From the NCBI RefSeq assembly GCF_014644315.1, contig NZ_BMKL01000001.1, positions 2,429,001 to 2,493,000 on the forward strand: a stretch of DNA of 64,000 nt, read 5' to 3'. The DNA is from Tsuneonella deserti (GTDB taxonomy: Bacteria; Pseudomonadota; Alphaproteobacteria; Sphingomonadales; Sphingomonadaceae). Shown piece after piece: positions 26,590 to 35,477 of the stretch (its first letter is position 1; every line of letters begins with the position of its first letter). The position numbers were made by a program, and so were the translations under genes. The notes beneath the pieces were generated by a model that ran no database searches, was not told the origin of the DNA, and saw only the letters and a list, made by a program, of their open reading frames with translations.

Positions 26590-26629
26590 TGACTCGCCCG
26601 ACTCGCCCCGAGTCATCGTGAGTCGATTC
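26590..26629. promoter_or_regulatory. Cluster of five GANTC sites with nested dyads
   Basis: GANTC occurs at 26591, 26600, 26610, 26620 and 26625 (start positions), so four of the five are spaced 9–10 bases apart. GACTCG (26600–26605) and CGAGTC (26609–26614) form a perfect inverted repeat, and the outer pair GACTC/GAGTC (26591 and 26620) is symmetric about nearly the same centre. GANTC is the target of the cell-cycle methyltransferase CcrM in alphaproteobacteria. The site lies about 70–105 bases before the M23–bactofilin genes, a likely promoter/operator region. Confidence 0.55.
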
Positions 26630-26696
26630 GACCGGGAACCTCACCTTTGATAGCGGCCCGCCCGCGATAAGACGGGTTATAGGGGTCGTACCTCAC

Positions 26697-27848
26697 ATGA
26701 ATTCAGCCGCCAGCGGATCGTTGAGCCGCTTGCGCGCCTGGTTCCCCGACCGCGAGTTCTTCATGCGGTCGCAGGGACAGGTTCGCTTTATCAAGATCAC
26801 CGGCAAGGTGCAGATGATCGCCGCCAGCGCGGTGATCGGCGCGCTCGTGGCGTGGGGCCTGTCGATGGCGGTGATGGGGTGGCTGCAATATCGCGCCGCT
26901 GCCGATCGCCTCTCGCTGCTCGAGCGCGAAGCCCAGGTCGCCAACGCCGAGGAACGCGTCGGCGCTTACCGCGACGACATCGGCGCCGTGGCCGACGACC
27001 TCAAGCGCCGCCAGACGTTCATCGAGGAGATGGTCGACTCGCTTCCCGCCGACGCACGAGAAGGGGAGACAGTAACCGATTCGACCAGCGAGGCTTCGAA
27101 AACCGTTTCCAAGGTGAGTGCCGCCATTCCCGAAGCAGCCGCGCTCGCCCGCATCGAGGCGCGCCAGCTCGCTTTCGTCGAAAGGCTCACCCGCTACGCC
27201 GATCGCCGTGCGGAGCGCAGCGCGAAGGCGATCCGCCAGCTTGGTCTCGATCCCAACGCCATGGTGCGCGCCGCGGGCCGCGGGGCGATGGGTGGTCCGC
27301 TCGAACGCTTGTCCACCGCGAGGGACGGGTCGATCGATCCGCGGTTCGAGCGGCTTGGGCTCAGCCTCGCGCGGATGGAAGCGCTCGATCGCAGCCTTGC
27401 CGGCATTCCGCAGTATCGCCCCGCCAACGTCGAGATGCTGACCAGCAGCTACGGCGTGCGCCGCGACCCGTTCACCGGCGCCGCCGCGATGCACTCGGGC
27501 CTTGATTTCCGCGGCCCGATCGGTGCGCCGATCTATGCCGCCGCCAAGGGCCGGGTGAGCTTTGTCGGCCAGCGTTCCGGCTATGGCAACGTGATCGAGA
27601 TCAGCCATGGTAACGGAATGGTCACCCGCTATGCGCACATGTCGCACTTCGCCTCGCGCGTCGGACAGGAAGTCGCCCCCGGCGACGTGATCGGCGCGAT
27701 CGGCAGCACCGGCCGTTCGACCGGCCCGCACCTGCACTTCGAAGTGCGCATCAATGGTCGCGCGGTGAACCCGCGCCCCTTCCTGGAGGCAGCGCCCCAT
27801 GTTCTCAAAGAAGCCCGCCGAGTTCAGGGAGAGCCAGCCCGTGGCTAG
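26697..27848 (+). CDS. M23 family peptidoglycan endopeptidase (membrane-anchored)
   Basis: A 383-residue inner-membrane protein: a short cytoplasmic start, one transmembrane helix near residues 38–62, a coiled-coil region (about 70–180) and a C-terminal LytM domain. Zinc ligands of an active enzyme are present: H and D in AMHSGLDF and the HxH in GPHLHFEV. It should cleave peptide cross-links in the periplasm. Its 3' end overlaps the bactofilin gene by 50 bases, a pairing known from stalk and cell-shape systems where bactofilin localises the hydrolase. Confidence 0.92.
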   Translation: MNSAASGSLSRLRAWFPDREFFMRSQGQVRFIKITGKVQMIAASAVIGALVAWGLSMAVMGWLQYRAAADRLSLLEREAQVANAEERVGAYRDDIGAVADDLKRRQTFIEEMVDSLPADAREGETVTDSTSEASKTVSKVSAAIPEAAALARIEARQLAFVERLTRYADRRAERSAKAIRQLGLDPNAMVRAAGRGAMGGPLERLSTARDGSIDPRFERLGLSLARMEALDRSLAGIPQYRPANVEMLTSSYGVRRDPFTGAAAMHSGLDFRGPIGAPIYAAAKGRVSFVGQRSGYGNVIEISHGNGMVTRYAHMSHFASRVGQEVAPGDVIGAIGSTGRSTGPHLHFEVRINGRAVNPRPFLEAAPHVLKEARRVQGEPARG

Positions 27849-28233
27849 AGCGCCCGTCAGCGGATCGACGTTCTCGGTCATCGGCAGCGATGTCGTGATC
27901 AAGGGCGACATCTCGGCCACCGTCGACCTTCATGTCGACGGACGGATCGAAGGCGACATCCAGTGCGCCAGCCTCGTCCAGGGCGAAGGCAGCCATGTTG
28001 AAGGGGCCATCGTGGCGGAAACCGCCCGGCTTGCCGGATCGGTCACCGGCTCGATCACCGCGCGCGAGCTGGTTATCCTGCGTAGCGCGCGAATTCACGG
28101 CGACGTGCACTATGACGCGCTGACGATCGAGCAGGGTGCCGAGGTCGAGGGTCGCTTCGCCCACCGCGTGCCGGGCAAGGTCGCTCCGCCGAAGGCCGAG
28201 GACGGCGAGCCGAAGCTGACCCTGGCAAGCTGA
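27799..28233 (+). CDS. Bactofilin family protein
   Basis: Bactofilins are polymer-forming cytoskeletal proteins with a right-handed beta-helix core. The 144-residue product has a short N-terminal tail, then the core from FSVIGSDVVIKGDISATVDLHVDGRIEGDI to about residue 115, with the repeating short-strand pattern, and a basic/proline tail. It starts inside the upstream M23 gene (50-base overlap, different frame), implying tight coupling. A role in localising wall growth is inferred from family knowledge. Confidence 0.93.
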   Translation: MFSKKPAEFRESQPVARAPVSGSTFSVIGSDVVIKGDISATVDLHVDGRIEGDIQCASLVQGEGSHVEGAIVAETARLAGSVTGSITARELVILRSARIHGDVHYDALTIEQGAEVEGRFAHRVPGKVAPPKAEDGEPKLTLAS

Positions 28234-28245
28234 TCGCGGGCGGGT

Positions 28246-29940
28246 TCAGATCGCCGCGGCGACCTCCGCTCTCAGCGCCTTCCGGTCGAGCTTGCCGATC
28301 ATCGTCTTCGGCAGCGTCTCGCGCACCGTTACCGCGCTGACCCGCTCGTGCTTGCCGACCCGGGCGTTGAGCCATTCGGCCAGCGACTCGCCGGTGACGC
28401 TGTCGCCCTCGTTGAGCGTGACGAACGCCGCCGGAGTCTCTCCCAGATAAGGATCGGGCAGACCGAGCACGAGCGCCTCCTTGATGGCGGGGTTCTCCAG
28501 CAGCACCGCTTCGACCTGGCTGGGGAAGACCTTGAAGCCGCCGACCGCAATCATGTCCTTGATCCGGTCAACGATGGTGATGAACCCCTGCGCGTCGATC
28601 ACCGCGACGTCACCGGTGCGCAGCCAGCGTATCCCGCTCGCTTCGACGAAAGCCTCCGCCGCCGCCTCCGGCAGGTTCCAGTAGCCCTGCATCACCTGCG
28701 GTCCCGCGACCGCCAACTCGCCCGGCTCGCCGGCGGGAGCGGCGCGTGACGGGTCTTCCTTGTCGAGCAGGCGCACCCGGGTGTGCGGCAGGACCTGGCC
28801 GATAGTGCCTGCGCGCCGCTCTCCCAGATAGGGGTTGGTGGATACGACGCCGGAGCTTTCGGTCAGGCCATAGCCTTCGACCAACCGCGATCCGGTCGCG
28901 GCTTCCCACTTGTCACGTACCGGTGCGGGCAGCGGCGCGCCGCCCGAGATGCACACATTGAGCGAGGAGAGGTCGGTTTTCGGCAGCCGTGGGTGATCGA
29001 GCAGCGCCTGGAACATCGTCGGCACACCGGGCAGGGCAGTTGCTTTTACGCGGTTCTGAAGTTTCAGCGCCTGCCCCGCCTCGAACCGCGGCAACATGGC
29101 GATGCAGCCTCTCTTCGCCACTGTACGGTTGAGAACGCAGGTGTTGGCGAAGACATGGAAGAACGGCAGCACGCCCAGGATCATGTCGCGGCCTTCGAAC
29201 GGGTCAATGGCATCGACCTGCAGCGCGTTTGCCGCCAGATTGGCGTGGCTCAGCATCGCCCCCTTGGGCCGGCCGGTGGTGCCTCCGGTGTATTGCAGCA
29301 ACGCAAGGTCGGTCGGGCTGACGGGAGGCAACGGGCGTATCTGCCGGTCCAGCGCGTCGTCCCAGCGAACCACGTCGCGGCGATCGGGAACCTCGCCGAG
29401 GCTCTTTCGGCCAAACATCGTGAGCGCGACCCGCTTGGGCCAGGGCAGCATCGCGCTCAGCGATCCCACCACCAGGGTCTCAAGCGCAGAGCCATCGAGC
29501 ACTTTCAGCGCGGTCGGCAGCAGACTGGCGACATCGACCGTGACCAGCAGCCGCGTGCCCGAATCCGCCACCTGCGCTTCAAGCTCCTCGACCGTGTACA
29601 AGGGCGAGAAATTGACTGCCACCGCGCCCGCCAGCATCGTGCCGTAATAGGCGGACAGGTAGATCGGCACGTTCGGCAGGAACAGGCCGACCCGGTCGCC
29701 GGGACCGATGCCGCGCGCGCGCAAGCCGAATGCGAAGGCGCGCGCCTCGTCCAGCACTTGCGCATAAGTCTGGCGGCGACCCATGAAATCCGTCGCCGGC
29801 GCATCGGGCGCCTCCCGCGCTGCCCGCTCCAGCAGGCCGGGAACGGTGAGCGAGGGAAGCGGCACATCCCAGGCGCATGGGTGCCGGTAATCGGCCGGCG
29901 ACGGATGCCCGTCGGGATCGGACACGCTGCTTACATCCAT
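28246..29940 (-). CDS. Long-chain acyl-CoA synthetase (AMP-forming)
   Basis: Activates a fatty acid to acyl-CoA through an acyl-adenylate. The ATG at 29940 gives 564 residues, the usual FadD size. ANL-superfamily motifs are in order: YTGGTTGRPKGAMLSH (P-loop), EGYGLTESS, LRTGDVAVID and DRIKDMIAVGGFKVFPSQVE. The end MIGKLDRKALR carries the catalytic lysine. It ends 12 bases from the convergent bactofilin gene. Chain-length preference cannot be read from sequence. Confidence 0.9.
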   Translation of the reverse strand: MDVSSVSDPDGHPSPADYRHPCAWDVPLPSLTVPGLLERAAREAPDAPATDFMGRRQTYAQVLDEARAFAFGLRARGIGPGDRVGLFLPNVPIYLSAYYGTMLAGAVAVNFSPLYTVEELEAQVADSGTRLLVTVDVASLLPTALKVLDGSALETLVVGSLSAMLPWPKRVALTMFGRKSLGEVPDRRDVVRWDDALDRQIRPLPPVSPTDLALLQYTGGTTGRPKGAMLSHANLAANALQVDAIDPFEGRDMILGVLPFFHVFANTCVLNRTVAKRGCIAMLPRFEAGQALKLQNRVKATALPGVPTMFQALLDHPRLPKTDLSSLNVCISGGAPLPAPVRDKWEAATGSRLVEGYGLTESSGVVSTNPYLGERRAGTIGQVLPHTRVRLLDKEDPSRAAPAGEPGELAVAGPQVMQGYWNLPEAAAEAFVEASGIRWLRTGDVAVIDAQGFITIVDRIKDMIAVGGFKVFPSQVEAVLLENPAIKEALVLGLPDPYLGETPAAFVTLNEGDSVTGESLAEWLNARVGKHERVSAVTVRETLPKTMIGKLDRKALRAEVAAAI

Positions 29941-29988
29941 GTCAGCATGGATGGGGCAAGCGCATCCGCTTGGCAAGGTCGCGAGAGT

Positions 29989-30693
29989 TTACTCGGCTTC
30001 GGCGTCGCTCGCGCGGCGGGCCTCGAGCCATGCGGCCGCCTCGGCTTCCTGCGCGGCCTCTACTGCAGCCTTGGCATTGGTGTCACGCTCCGCGCGCAGT
30101 TCCTCGATCAGCGCATCCCGGTCGCTGCCGAAGCGCGCATCGCGTGTGCCCGCGTCTTCCTCGAGCCCGGCCTTCTTCGCTGCCTTGGCGACCATCGCGT
30201 CGAGCTCGCGCTGGGAGCACAGGCCCAGCGTCACCGGATCCTTCGGCGTGATGTTGGCGATGTTCCAGTGCGACCGATCGCGGATCGCGGTGATCGTGTT
30301 GCGGGTGGTGCCGATCAGCTTGGAGATCTGCGCGTCCGAGACTTCCGGATGGCTGCGCAGGATCCACGCGATGCCGTCCGGCTTGTCCTGCCGCTTCGAT
30401 ACGGGAGTGTAGCGCGGTCCCTTGGTGCGACTGACCGCGACCGGGGCCTTGTGCATGCGCAGGCGGTATTCCGGATCGGCCTGGCCCTTCTCGATCTCCT
30501 CGTTGGTCAGCTCCCCCGAGTGAACCGGATCGCGCCCGGTATACTTGGAGCCGGCCAGATCGTCGGCCATCGCCTGCACTTCGAGGATGTGCAGGCCGCA
30601 GAACTCGGCGATCTGCTCGAACGAAAGCGCCGTGTTGTCGACCAGCCAGGTGGCGGTCGCATGCGGCATCAGCGGAGTGGGTTGGTCGGCCAT
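29989..30693 (-). CDS. trcR: Cell-cycle transcriptional regulator TrcR (DUF1013)
   Basis: DUF1013/TrcR proteins associate with RNA polymerase in Caulobacter-type bacteria. The 234-residue product shows the conserved core (TATWLVDNTALSFEQIAEFC, EVSDAQISKLIGTTRNTI with helix-turn-helix character, and ITPKDPVTLGLCSQRELD). The C-terminal 50 residues are alanine/glutamate-rich and probably helical. The family is restricted to alphaproteobacteria, which supports the taxonomic placement. A strong hairpin (30716–30737) precedes it. Confidence 0.92.
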   Translation of the reverse strand: MADQPTPLMPHATATWLVDNTALSFEQIAEFCGLHILEVQAMADDLAGSKYTGRDPVHSGELTNEEIEKGQADPEYRLRMHKAPVAVSRTKGPRYTPVSKRQDKPDGIAWILRSHPEVSDAQISKLIGTTRNTITAIRDRSHWNIANITPKDPVTLGLCSQRELDAMVAKAAKKAGLEEDAGTRDARFGSDRDALIEELRAERDTNAKAAVEAAQEAEAAAWLEARRASDAEAE

Positions 30694-30715
30694 GAGAGGA
30701 TCCTGAAAATAGAGA

Positions 30716-30737
30716 GGCCGCCCCTCTCGGGGCGGCC
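30716..30737 (-). terminator. Strong GC hairpin between small gene and trcR
   Basis: A perfect 9-bp stem (GGCCGCCCC / GGGGCGGCC) closes a four-base loop. Read on the minus strand it lies after the small gene ending at 30780 and is followed by a T-rich but broken run (TCTCTATTTT). It may end transcription from that gene or act as an attenuator in the trcR leader; the sequence does not decide. Confidence 0.45.
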
Positions 30738-30779
30738 GTGTGGGTCCGATCTAGGCCATGCGGTGCCGCTCCGCAAGCA

Positions 30780-30932
30780 CTAGGCGGCGGCGGGGAGTTC
30801 CCGGGCATGGCGTCGCGCCTGGATGGGGCGGAACGCGCGCACCATGACCTTGGCCAGCGACTCGCGTTTGGCCAGCCCGAAGACCCTGCCCTGGTTGTTG
30901 CCGATCAAGCCTTCGTCCCAGTCGCTCGGCAT
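30780..30932 (-). CDS. Small basic protein, unknown function
   Basis: An AGGAG lies 7 bases before the ATG at 30932, giving 50 residues (MPSDWDEGLIGNNQGRVFG start). The product is basic, without signal peptide or membrane helix, and ends in an alanine-rich stretch. Another frame through the same bases is open but has a weaker start. It lies between the GST gene and trcR on the same strand. I do not recognise the family. Confidence 0.5.
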   Translation of the reverse strand: MPSDWDEGLIGNNQGRVFGLAKRESLAKVMVRAFRPIQARRHARELPAAA

Positions 30933-30994
30933 GCTGCATCTCCTGTCGTTGGCAGGAGCGTCATAGCATCGCGTGCTGACGGTTTTATGACAGC

Positions 30995-31621
30995 TCACTC
31001 CATCGGCACGAAGCCTGGCAAGGCAGCCATTCGCCCAAGCCAGGCGCACACGTGCTTGTGATCCTCCAGCCGGAACCCGCCCATTTCCGCCACGTGGGTG
31101 TAGGCGAAAAGCACGACGTCGGCGAGGCTGGCCTCGCTCCCGACGAACCACACGCGCGAGGCGAGGTGATTGTCCATCAGCTCGAGCGCGTCCTCACCCG
31201 CGATGCGTTTCGCCGGCACCATTGCGCGTTGCTGCGGGGAAAGATGCGCCTCGCCGATGAAGGAAAGCCAGAAGCGCAGCGTCGCGATGTTGGGTTCGTG
31301 ATTGTACTGCTCGAAGAACATCCACCGGAGCATGTCGGCCCGGTCGAAGCGGTCGCCCGGCACCAGTCCGGTGCCCTCCGCGAGATACCAGCACGCCGCG
31401 TTGCTCTCGGGAAGGAATCGGGCGCTTTCGCCAGAGCCGATCTGCAGCACGGGAATACGACCGTTCGCGTTGACCTTCGCGAGAAATTCCGGCGTGCGCG
31501 TCTCCCCCCGCATGATGTCATACCGGCGCAGCTCCAGCGGAATACCGAGCAACGCCGCGGTCAGGCGTATCTTGTAGCAGTTGCCGCTGAGCGGGTCCTC
31601 GTGAAGCGTAAGGTCAGCCAC
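30995..31621 (-). CDS. Glutathione S-transferase family protein
   Basis: A 208-residue cytosolic protein with the GST layout: an N-terminal thioredoxin-like domain (HEDPLSGNCYKIRL, then NGRIPVLQIG and the glutathione-binding PESNAACWYLA) and a helical C-terminal domain (GSEASLADVVLFAYTHVA). The start overlaps the end of the quinone reductase gene by 8 bases, so the two form an operon, consistent with detoxification of electrophiles or quinones. Confidence 0.9.
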   Translation of the reverse strand: MADLTLHEDPLSGNCYKIRLTAALLGIPLELRRYDIMRGETRTPEFLAKVNANGRIPVLQIGSGESARFLPESNAACWYLAEGTGLVPGDRFDRADMLRWMFFEQYNHEPNIATLRFWLSFIGEAHLSPQQRAMVPAKRIAGEDALELMDNHLASRVWFVGSEASLADVVLFAYTHVAEMGGFRLEDHKHVCAWLGRMAALPGFVPME

Positions 31622-32624
31622 CGGCGACTTTTAGCACGATCTTGCCGATGTGGTCGCCCCCTTCCATCCGCGCGTGCGCGGCGGCGGCCTCTGCGAGCGG
31701 GAAGGTCTGGTCCATGACCGGCCGGATCGTACCGTCGGCGACCAGGGGCCATGCGTTCTCCGCGATCTCGTCGGCGAGGAATGCCTTGAACTCGGCCGAG
31801 CGCGCGCGCAGCGTCGATCCGGTCAGCATCAGGCGCTTCCTCATCACCAGCGCCATGTCGATCGTTGCCTTGAGGCCGCCGAGAACCGCGATGGTCACGT
31901 GCCGTCCATCCTCCGCCAGGCAGGCGAGGTTGCGGGGCACGTAATCGCCCGAAACCATGTCGAGCACCACGTTCACGCCTTTTCCGCCAGTGAAGGTCTT
32001 CACCTCCTCGACGAAATCCTCCTGGCGGTAATTGATGGCGAGGTCTGCACCGAGCGCGCGGGCGGCATCGCACTTGCCGCTCGATCCGGCGGTCGTGATC
32101 ACGGTCAGGCCGAACGCCTTGCCGAGCATGATCGCCATCGTGCCGATTCCGCTCGTCCCGCCGTGCACCAGCAGCGTTTCGCCCTCTCGCGCGAAGCCGC
32201 GCTCGAACACGTTGTGCCACACGGTGAACAGCGTTTCCGGGAGCGCCGCAGCTTGTGCCATTGGCACGCCAGCAGGAACGGGCAGGCAGTGGCGAGCGTC
32301 GGCAAGGCAGTATTCGGCATATCCTCCGCCCGAAACGAGCGCGCAGACTTCGTGGCCGATCAATTCGCTGCCTGCGCCCTCGCCCGCTTCGACCACCCGT
32401 CCGGCGATCTCCAGTCCCGGAATCGGCGAAGCCCCCGGCGGGGGTGGGTAAAAGCCCTGGCGCTGAATGACATCGGGCCGGTTGACGCCCGCATAGGCGA
32501 CACGGATCAGCACTTCGCCCGGCCCCGGCCGCGGCACCGGCTGGCTTTCGGGCCGGAAGACCTCGGGACCGCCGGGCGCGTCGAAGCCCATCGCGGTCAT
32601 CGTGTCGGGAAGGCTTGCGCCCAT
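31614..32624 (-). CDS. Zinc-independent quinone oxidoreductase (MDR family, PIG3-like)
   Basis: I chose the ATG at 32624, preceded by AGGGGG, giving 336 residues; the next ATG (32600) is an alternative. The N-terminal GroES-like domain shows RVAYAGVNRPDVIQRQG and the Rossmann part shows GGTSGIGTMAIMLGKAFG. Structural zinc cysteines are absent, as in NAD(P)H:quinone reductases of the PIG3 group. It is coupled to the downstream GST gene. It may serve quinone or redox stress handling. Confidence 0.9.
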   Translation of the reverse strand: MGASLPDTMTAMGFDAPGGPEVFRPESQPVPRPGPGEVLIRVAYAGVNRPDVIQRQGFYPPPPGASPIPGLEIAGRVVEAGEGAGSELIGHEVCALVSGGGYAEYCLADARHCLPVPAGVPMAQAAALPETLFTVWHNVFERGFAREGETLLVHGGTSGIGTMAIMLGKAFGLTVITTAGSSGKCDAARALGADLAINYRQEDFVEEVKTFTGGKGVNVVLDMVSGDYVPRNLACLAEDGRHVTIAVLGGLKATIDMALVMRKRLMLTGSTLRARSAEFKAFLADEIAENAWPLVADGTIRPVMDQTFPLAEAAAAHARMEGGDHIGKIVLKVAGG

Positions 32625-32731
32625 GTCTGCACCCCCTGTTGCGCGAAAGCGACAACGCCTTGCGGCAGCCGGTGGACTAGCGGCGCAAGCCATTGACAGC
32701 AAGCGCGCCGCCTTGCGATGCTGGAACCCTG

Positions 32732-32935
32732 ATGGACGAAGAAGACCGTCCCCGCCCGAAAGGTGACGCGGCGAGCCTCCTCGCGAAGGAGGACCTTTCC
32801 CCGTATTCGCAGAACGAGCTGCAGGAGCGTATCGCCCTGCTCGAAGCCGAGATCGCGCGGGTCGACAAGCACAGGCTCAAGGCCGCGGCGCATCGCAGCG
32901 CCGCGGATGCGCTGTTCGGATCCCCCAAGTCGTGA
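32732..32935 (+). CDS. DUF1192 family small protein
   Basis: A 67-residue cytosolic protein starting at ATG 32732. The conserved core SPYSQNELQERIALLEAEI matches DUF1192, a short helical family found in alphaproteobacteria. The function is unknown. It is divergent from the quinone reductase gene and is followed by a terminator-like hairpin, so it is probably a monocistronic gene. Confidence 0.85.
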   Translation: MDEEDRPRPKGDAASLLAKEDLSPYSQNELQERIALLEAEIARVDKHRLKAAAHRSAADALFGSPKS

Positions 32936-32941
32936 CGCGGC

Positions 32942-32967
32942 GCGCCTCGCAATTGCGCGAGGCGCTT
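32942..32967 (+). terminator. Hairpin after DUF1192 gene
   Basis: GCGCCTCGC (32942–32950) and GCGAGGCGC (32957–32965) form a perfect 9-bp stem with loop AATTGC, seven bases after the DUF1192 stop. Only two T residues follow, so it is an imperfect intrinsic terminator. Confidence 0.45.
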
Positions 32968-33093
32968 CCCATATCGGCGGCAAGCGCCTCTCCGGCGTCG
33001 CTTCCACCCAGGCGTAAAAGCGCCGTTCACCCACCCCCATCATAAATCGTGCCCTGGCGGACCGCCGCCGAACCCGACGAAAGACCCAGACGA

Positions 33094-35469
33094 ATGCCCA
33101 GTTTCGCCCAGAACCTCGAAAAGACCCTCCACGCCGCGCTCGCCGGCGCAGCCGAGCGGCGTCACGAGTACGCGACGCTCGAGCACCTGCTGCTCGCGCT
33201 GATCGATGACGAGGACGCTGCGCAGGTGATGGCAGCCTGCGGCGTCGATGTCGCCGAACTGGGCGAGGTCGTGCGCCGCTACCTCGACGAGGAATACCAG
33301 AAGCTCGAAACCGCCGACGACGCCGATCCGCAGCCCACCGCCGGCTTCCAGCGGGTGATCCAGCGCGCGATCCTGCACGTCCAGTCGAGCGGCAAGGACA
33401 CTGTCACCGGCGCCAACGTGCTGGTGGCGCTGTTCTCGGAACGGGACAGCTACGCGGTCTATTTCCTCCAGCAGCAGGACATGAGCCGATTGGATGCGGT
33501 GAGCTACATCAGCCACGGCATCGGCAAGGGCGGCAAGCAGATCGATTCCAAGCCCCCGACCGGCTCGGGCGAGGCCGAGGGCCAGCCGCAGGAAAAGGCC
33601 GACGCCAAGAGCGGCAAGGACGCGAGCGCGCTTGACCAGTTCACCGTCAACCTCAACGAGAAGGCGAAGAGCGGCAAGGTCGATCCGCTGATCGGCCGCG
33701 GGCCGGAAGTGGACCGTACGATCCAGATCCTCTGCCGCCGCTCGAAGAACAACCCGCTCTACGTGGGCGATCCGGGCGTGGGCAAGACCGCCATCGCCGA
33801 AGGCCTCGCGCGCAAGATCGTCGAGGGCGACGTGCCTGAAGTGCTGCAGGACGCGGTGATCTACAGCCTCGACATGGGCGCGCTGCTCGCCGGGACCCGC
33901 TACCGCGGCGATTTCGAGGAGCGGCTGAAGCAGGTCGTGACCGAGCTTGAAAAGATGCCCGAGGCGGTGCTGTTCATCGACGAGATCCACACCGTGATCG
34001 GCGCCGGCGCCACGAGCGGCGGGGCAATGGACGCCTCGAACCTGCTGAAGCCAGCGCTCAGCGGCGGGACGATCCGCTGCATCGGCTCGACCACCTACAA
34101 GGAGTTCCGCAACCACTTCGAAAAGGACCGCGCGCTGCTGCGCCGGTTCCAGAAGATCGACGTGAACGAGCCGACGGTCGAGGATACGGTCAAGATCCTG
34201 AAAGGTCTGCGCACCGCGTTCGAGGAGCACCACAAGGTCACCTACACGCCCGACGCGATCAAGACCGCGGTCGAGCTGTCGGCGCGCTACATCAACGACC
34301 GTAAGCTGCCCGACAAGGCGATCGACGTGATCGACGAGGTCGGCGCGATGCAGATGCTGGTGCCGCCGTCGAAGCGGAAAAAGAAGATCACCGCGCGCGA
34401 GATCGAGGCCGTGATCGCAACGATGGCGCGCATCCCACCCAAGAGCGTGTCGAGCGACGACAAGAAGGCGCTGGAGCACCTCGAGCGCGACCTGAAGCAG
34501 GTCGTCTATGGGCAGGACGCAGCGGTGAAGAAGCTGTCGACCGCGATGAAGCTCAGCCGCGCGGGCCTGCGCGATCCCGACAAGCCGATCGGCTCGTTCC
34601 TGTTCTCGGGTCCGACCGGCGTCGGCAAGACCGAGGTCGCGCGCCAGCTCGCCAGCATCATGGGCATTCCGCTGCAGCGGTTCGACATGTCGGAATACAT
34701 GGAGCGCCACTCGGTGAGCCGTCTGATCGGCGCACCTCCGGGCTATGTCGGCTACGACCAGGGCGGCCTCCTGACCGACGCGGTCGACCAGCAGCCGCAC
34801 AGCGTCCTCCTGCTCGACGAGATCGAGAAGGCGCACCCTGACCTGTTCAACATCCTGCTGCAGGTGATGGATAACGGCCGCCTGACCGATCACCACGGCA
34901 AGACGGTCGATTTCCGCAACGTCGTGCTGATCATGACCACCAATGCCGGCGCATCCGACATGGCGCGTCAGGGCATCGGGTTTGGCGACGTTTCGAAGGA
35001 AGACGCGCAGGACGAGGCGGTGAAGAAGATGTTCACCCCCGAATTCCGCAACCGTCTCGATGCGATCGTGCCGTTCACCTACCTCGGCCGCGAAACGGTC
35101 GCGCGGGTGGTCGACAAGTTCATCCTCCAGCTGGAGATGCAGCTTGCCGAGCAGAACGTGCACATCCAGTTCGACAGCGACGCACGCGGCTGGCTGGCCG
35201 ACAAGGGCTACGACAAGCTCTACGGTGCCCGGCCGATGGCCCGCCTGATCCAGGAGAAGATCAAGCAGCCGCTCGCCGAGGAACTGTTGTTCGGCAAACT
35301 TTCGGCCGGCGGCGAGGTCCACGTCAGTCTGAAGGACGGGCAGCCCGCGTTCGAGCTCACGCCGGCTCCTCCGAAAGCGGCCCGAAGCAAGTCGCGCAAG
35401 GACAAGACGGAGCCTTCCCAGCGCAAGACCGCGCCGGAAGCCAGCGACGACAAGACCAGCCAGGAGTAA
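33094..35469 (+). CDS. clpA: ATP-dependent Clp protease ATP-binding subunit ClpA
   Basis: ClpA unfolds substrates and feeds them to ClpP. The start MPSFAQNLEKTL at 33094 gives 791 residues. It has a double Clp N-domain (1–150), an acidic/lysine linker, AAA1 with Walker A GDPGVGKTAIAEG (about residue 226) and Walker B VLFIDEIH, and AAA2 with GPTGVGKTEVARQ (about 506) and VLLLDEIEKAHPD. The IGF-type loop that docks to ClpP appears as GIGFGDVSK. The C-terminal tail is charged. clpS, which usually precedes clpA, is not next to it. Confidence 0.95.
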   Translation: MPSFAQNLEKTLHAALAGAAERRHEYATLEHLLLALIDDEDAAQVMAACGVDVAELGEVVRRYLDEEYQKLETADDADPQPTAGFQRVIQRAILHVQSSGKDTVTGANVLVALFSERDSYAVYFLQQQDMSRLDAVSYISHGIGKGGKQIDSKPPTGSGEAEGQPQEKADAKSGKDASALDQFTVNLNEKAKSGKVDPLIGRGPEVDRTIQILCRRSKNNPLYVGDPGVGKTAIAEGLARKIVEGDVPEVLQDAVIYSLDMGALLAGTRYRGDFEERLKQVVTELEKMPEAVLFIDEIHTVIGAGATSGGAMDASNLLKPALSGGTIRCIGSTTYKEFRNHFEKDRALLRRFQKIDVNEPTVEDTVKILKGLRTAFEEHHKVTYTPDAIKTAVELSARYINDRKLPDKAIDVIDEVGAMQMLVPPSKRKKKITAREIEAVIATMARIPPKSVSSDDKKALEHLERDLKQVVYGQDAAVKKLSTAMKLSRAGLRDPDKPIGSFLFSGPTGVGKTEVARQLASIMGIPLQRFDMSEYMERHSVSRLIGAPPGYVGYDQGGLLTDAVDQQPHSVLLLDEIEKAHPDLFNILLQVMDNGRLTDHHGKTVDFRNVVLIMTTNAGASDMARQGIGFGDVSKEDAQDEAVKKMFTPEFRNRLDAIVPFTYLGRETVARVVDKFILQLEMQLAEQNVHIQFDSDARGWLADKGYDKLYGARPMARLIQEKIKQPLAEELLFGKLSAGGEVHVSLKDGQPAFELTPAPPKAARSKSRKDKTEPSQRKTAPEASDDKTSQE

Positions 35470-35477
35470 CAGGGAAA

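Noticed and set aside
28783..30783. A 666-codon plus-strand frame across the acyl-CoA ligase and trcR
   Set aside because: It is antisense to two well-supported genes and has a composition rich in Arg, His and Gln without recognisable motifs.
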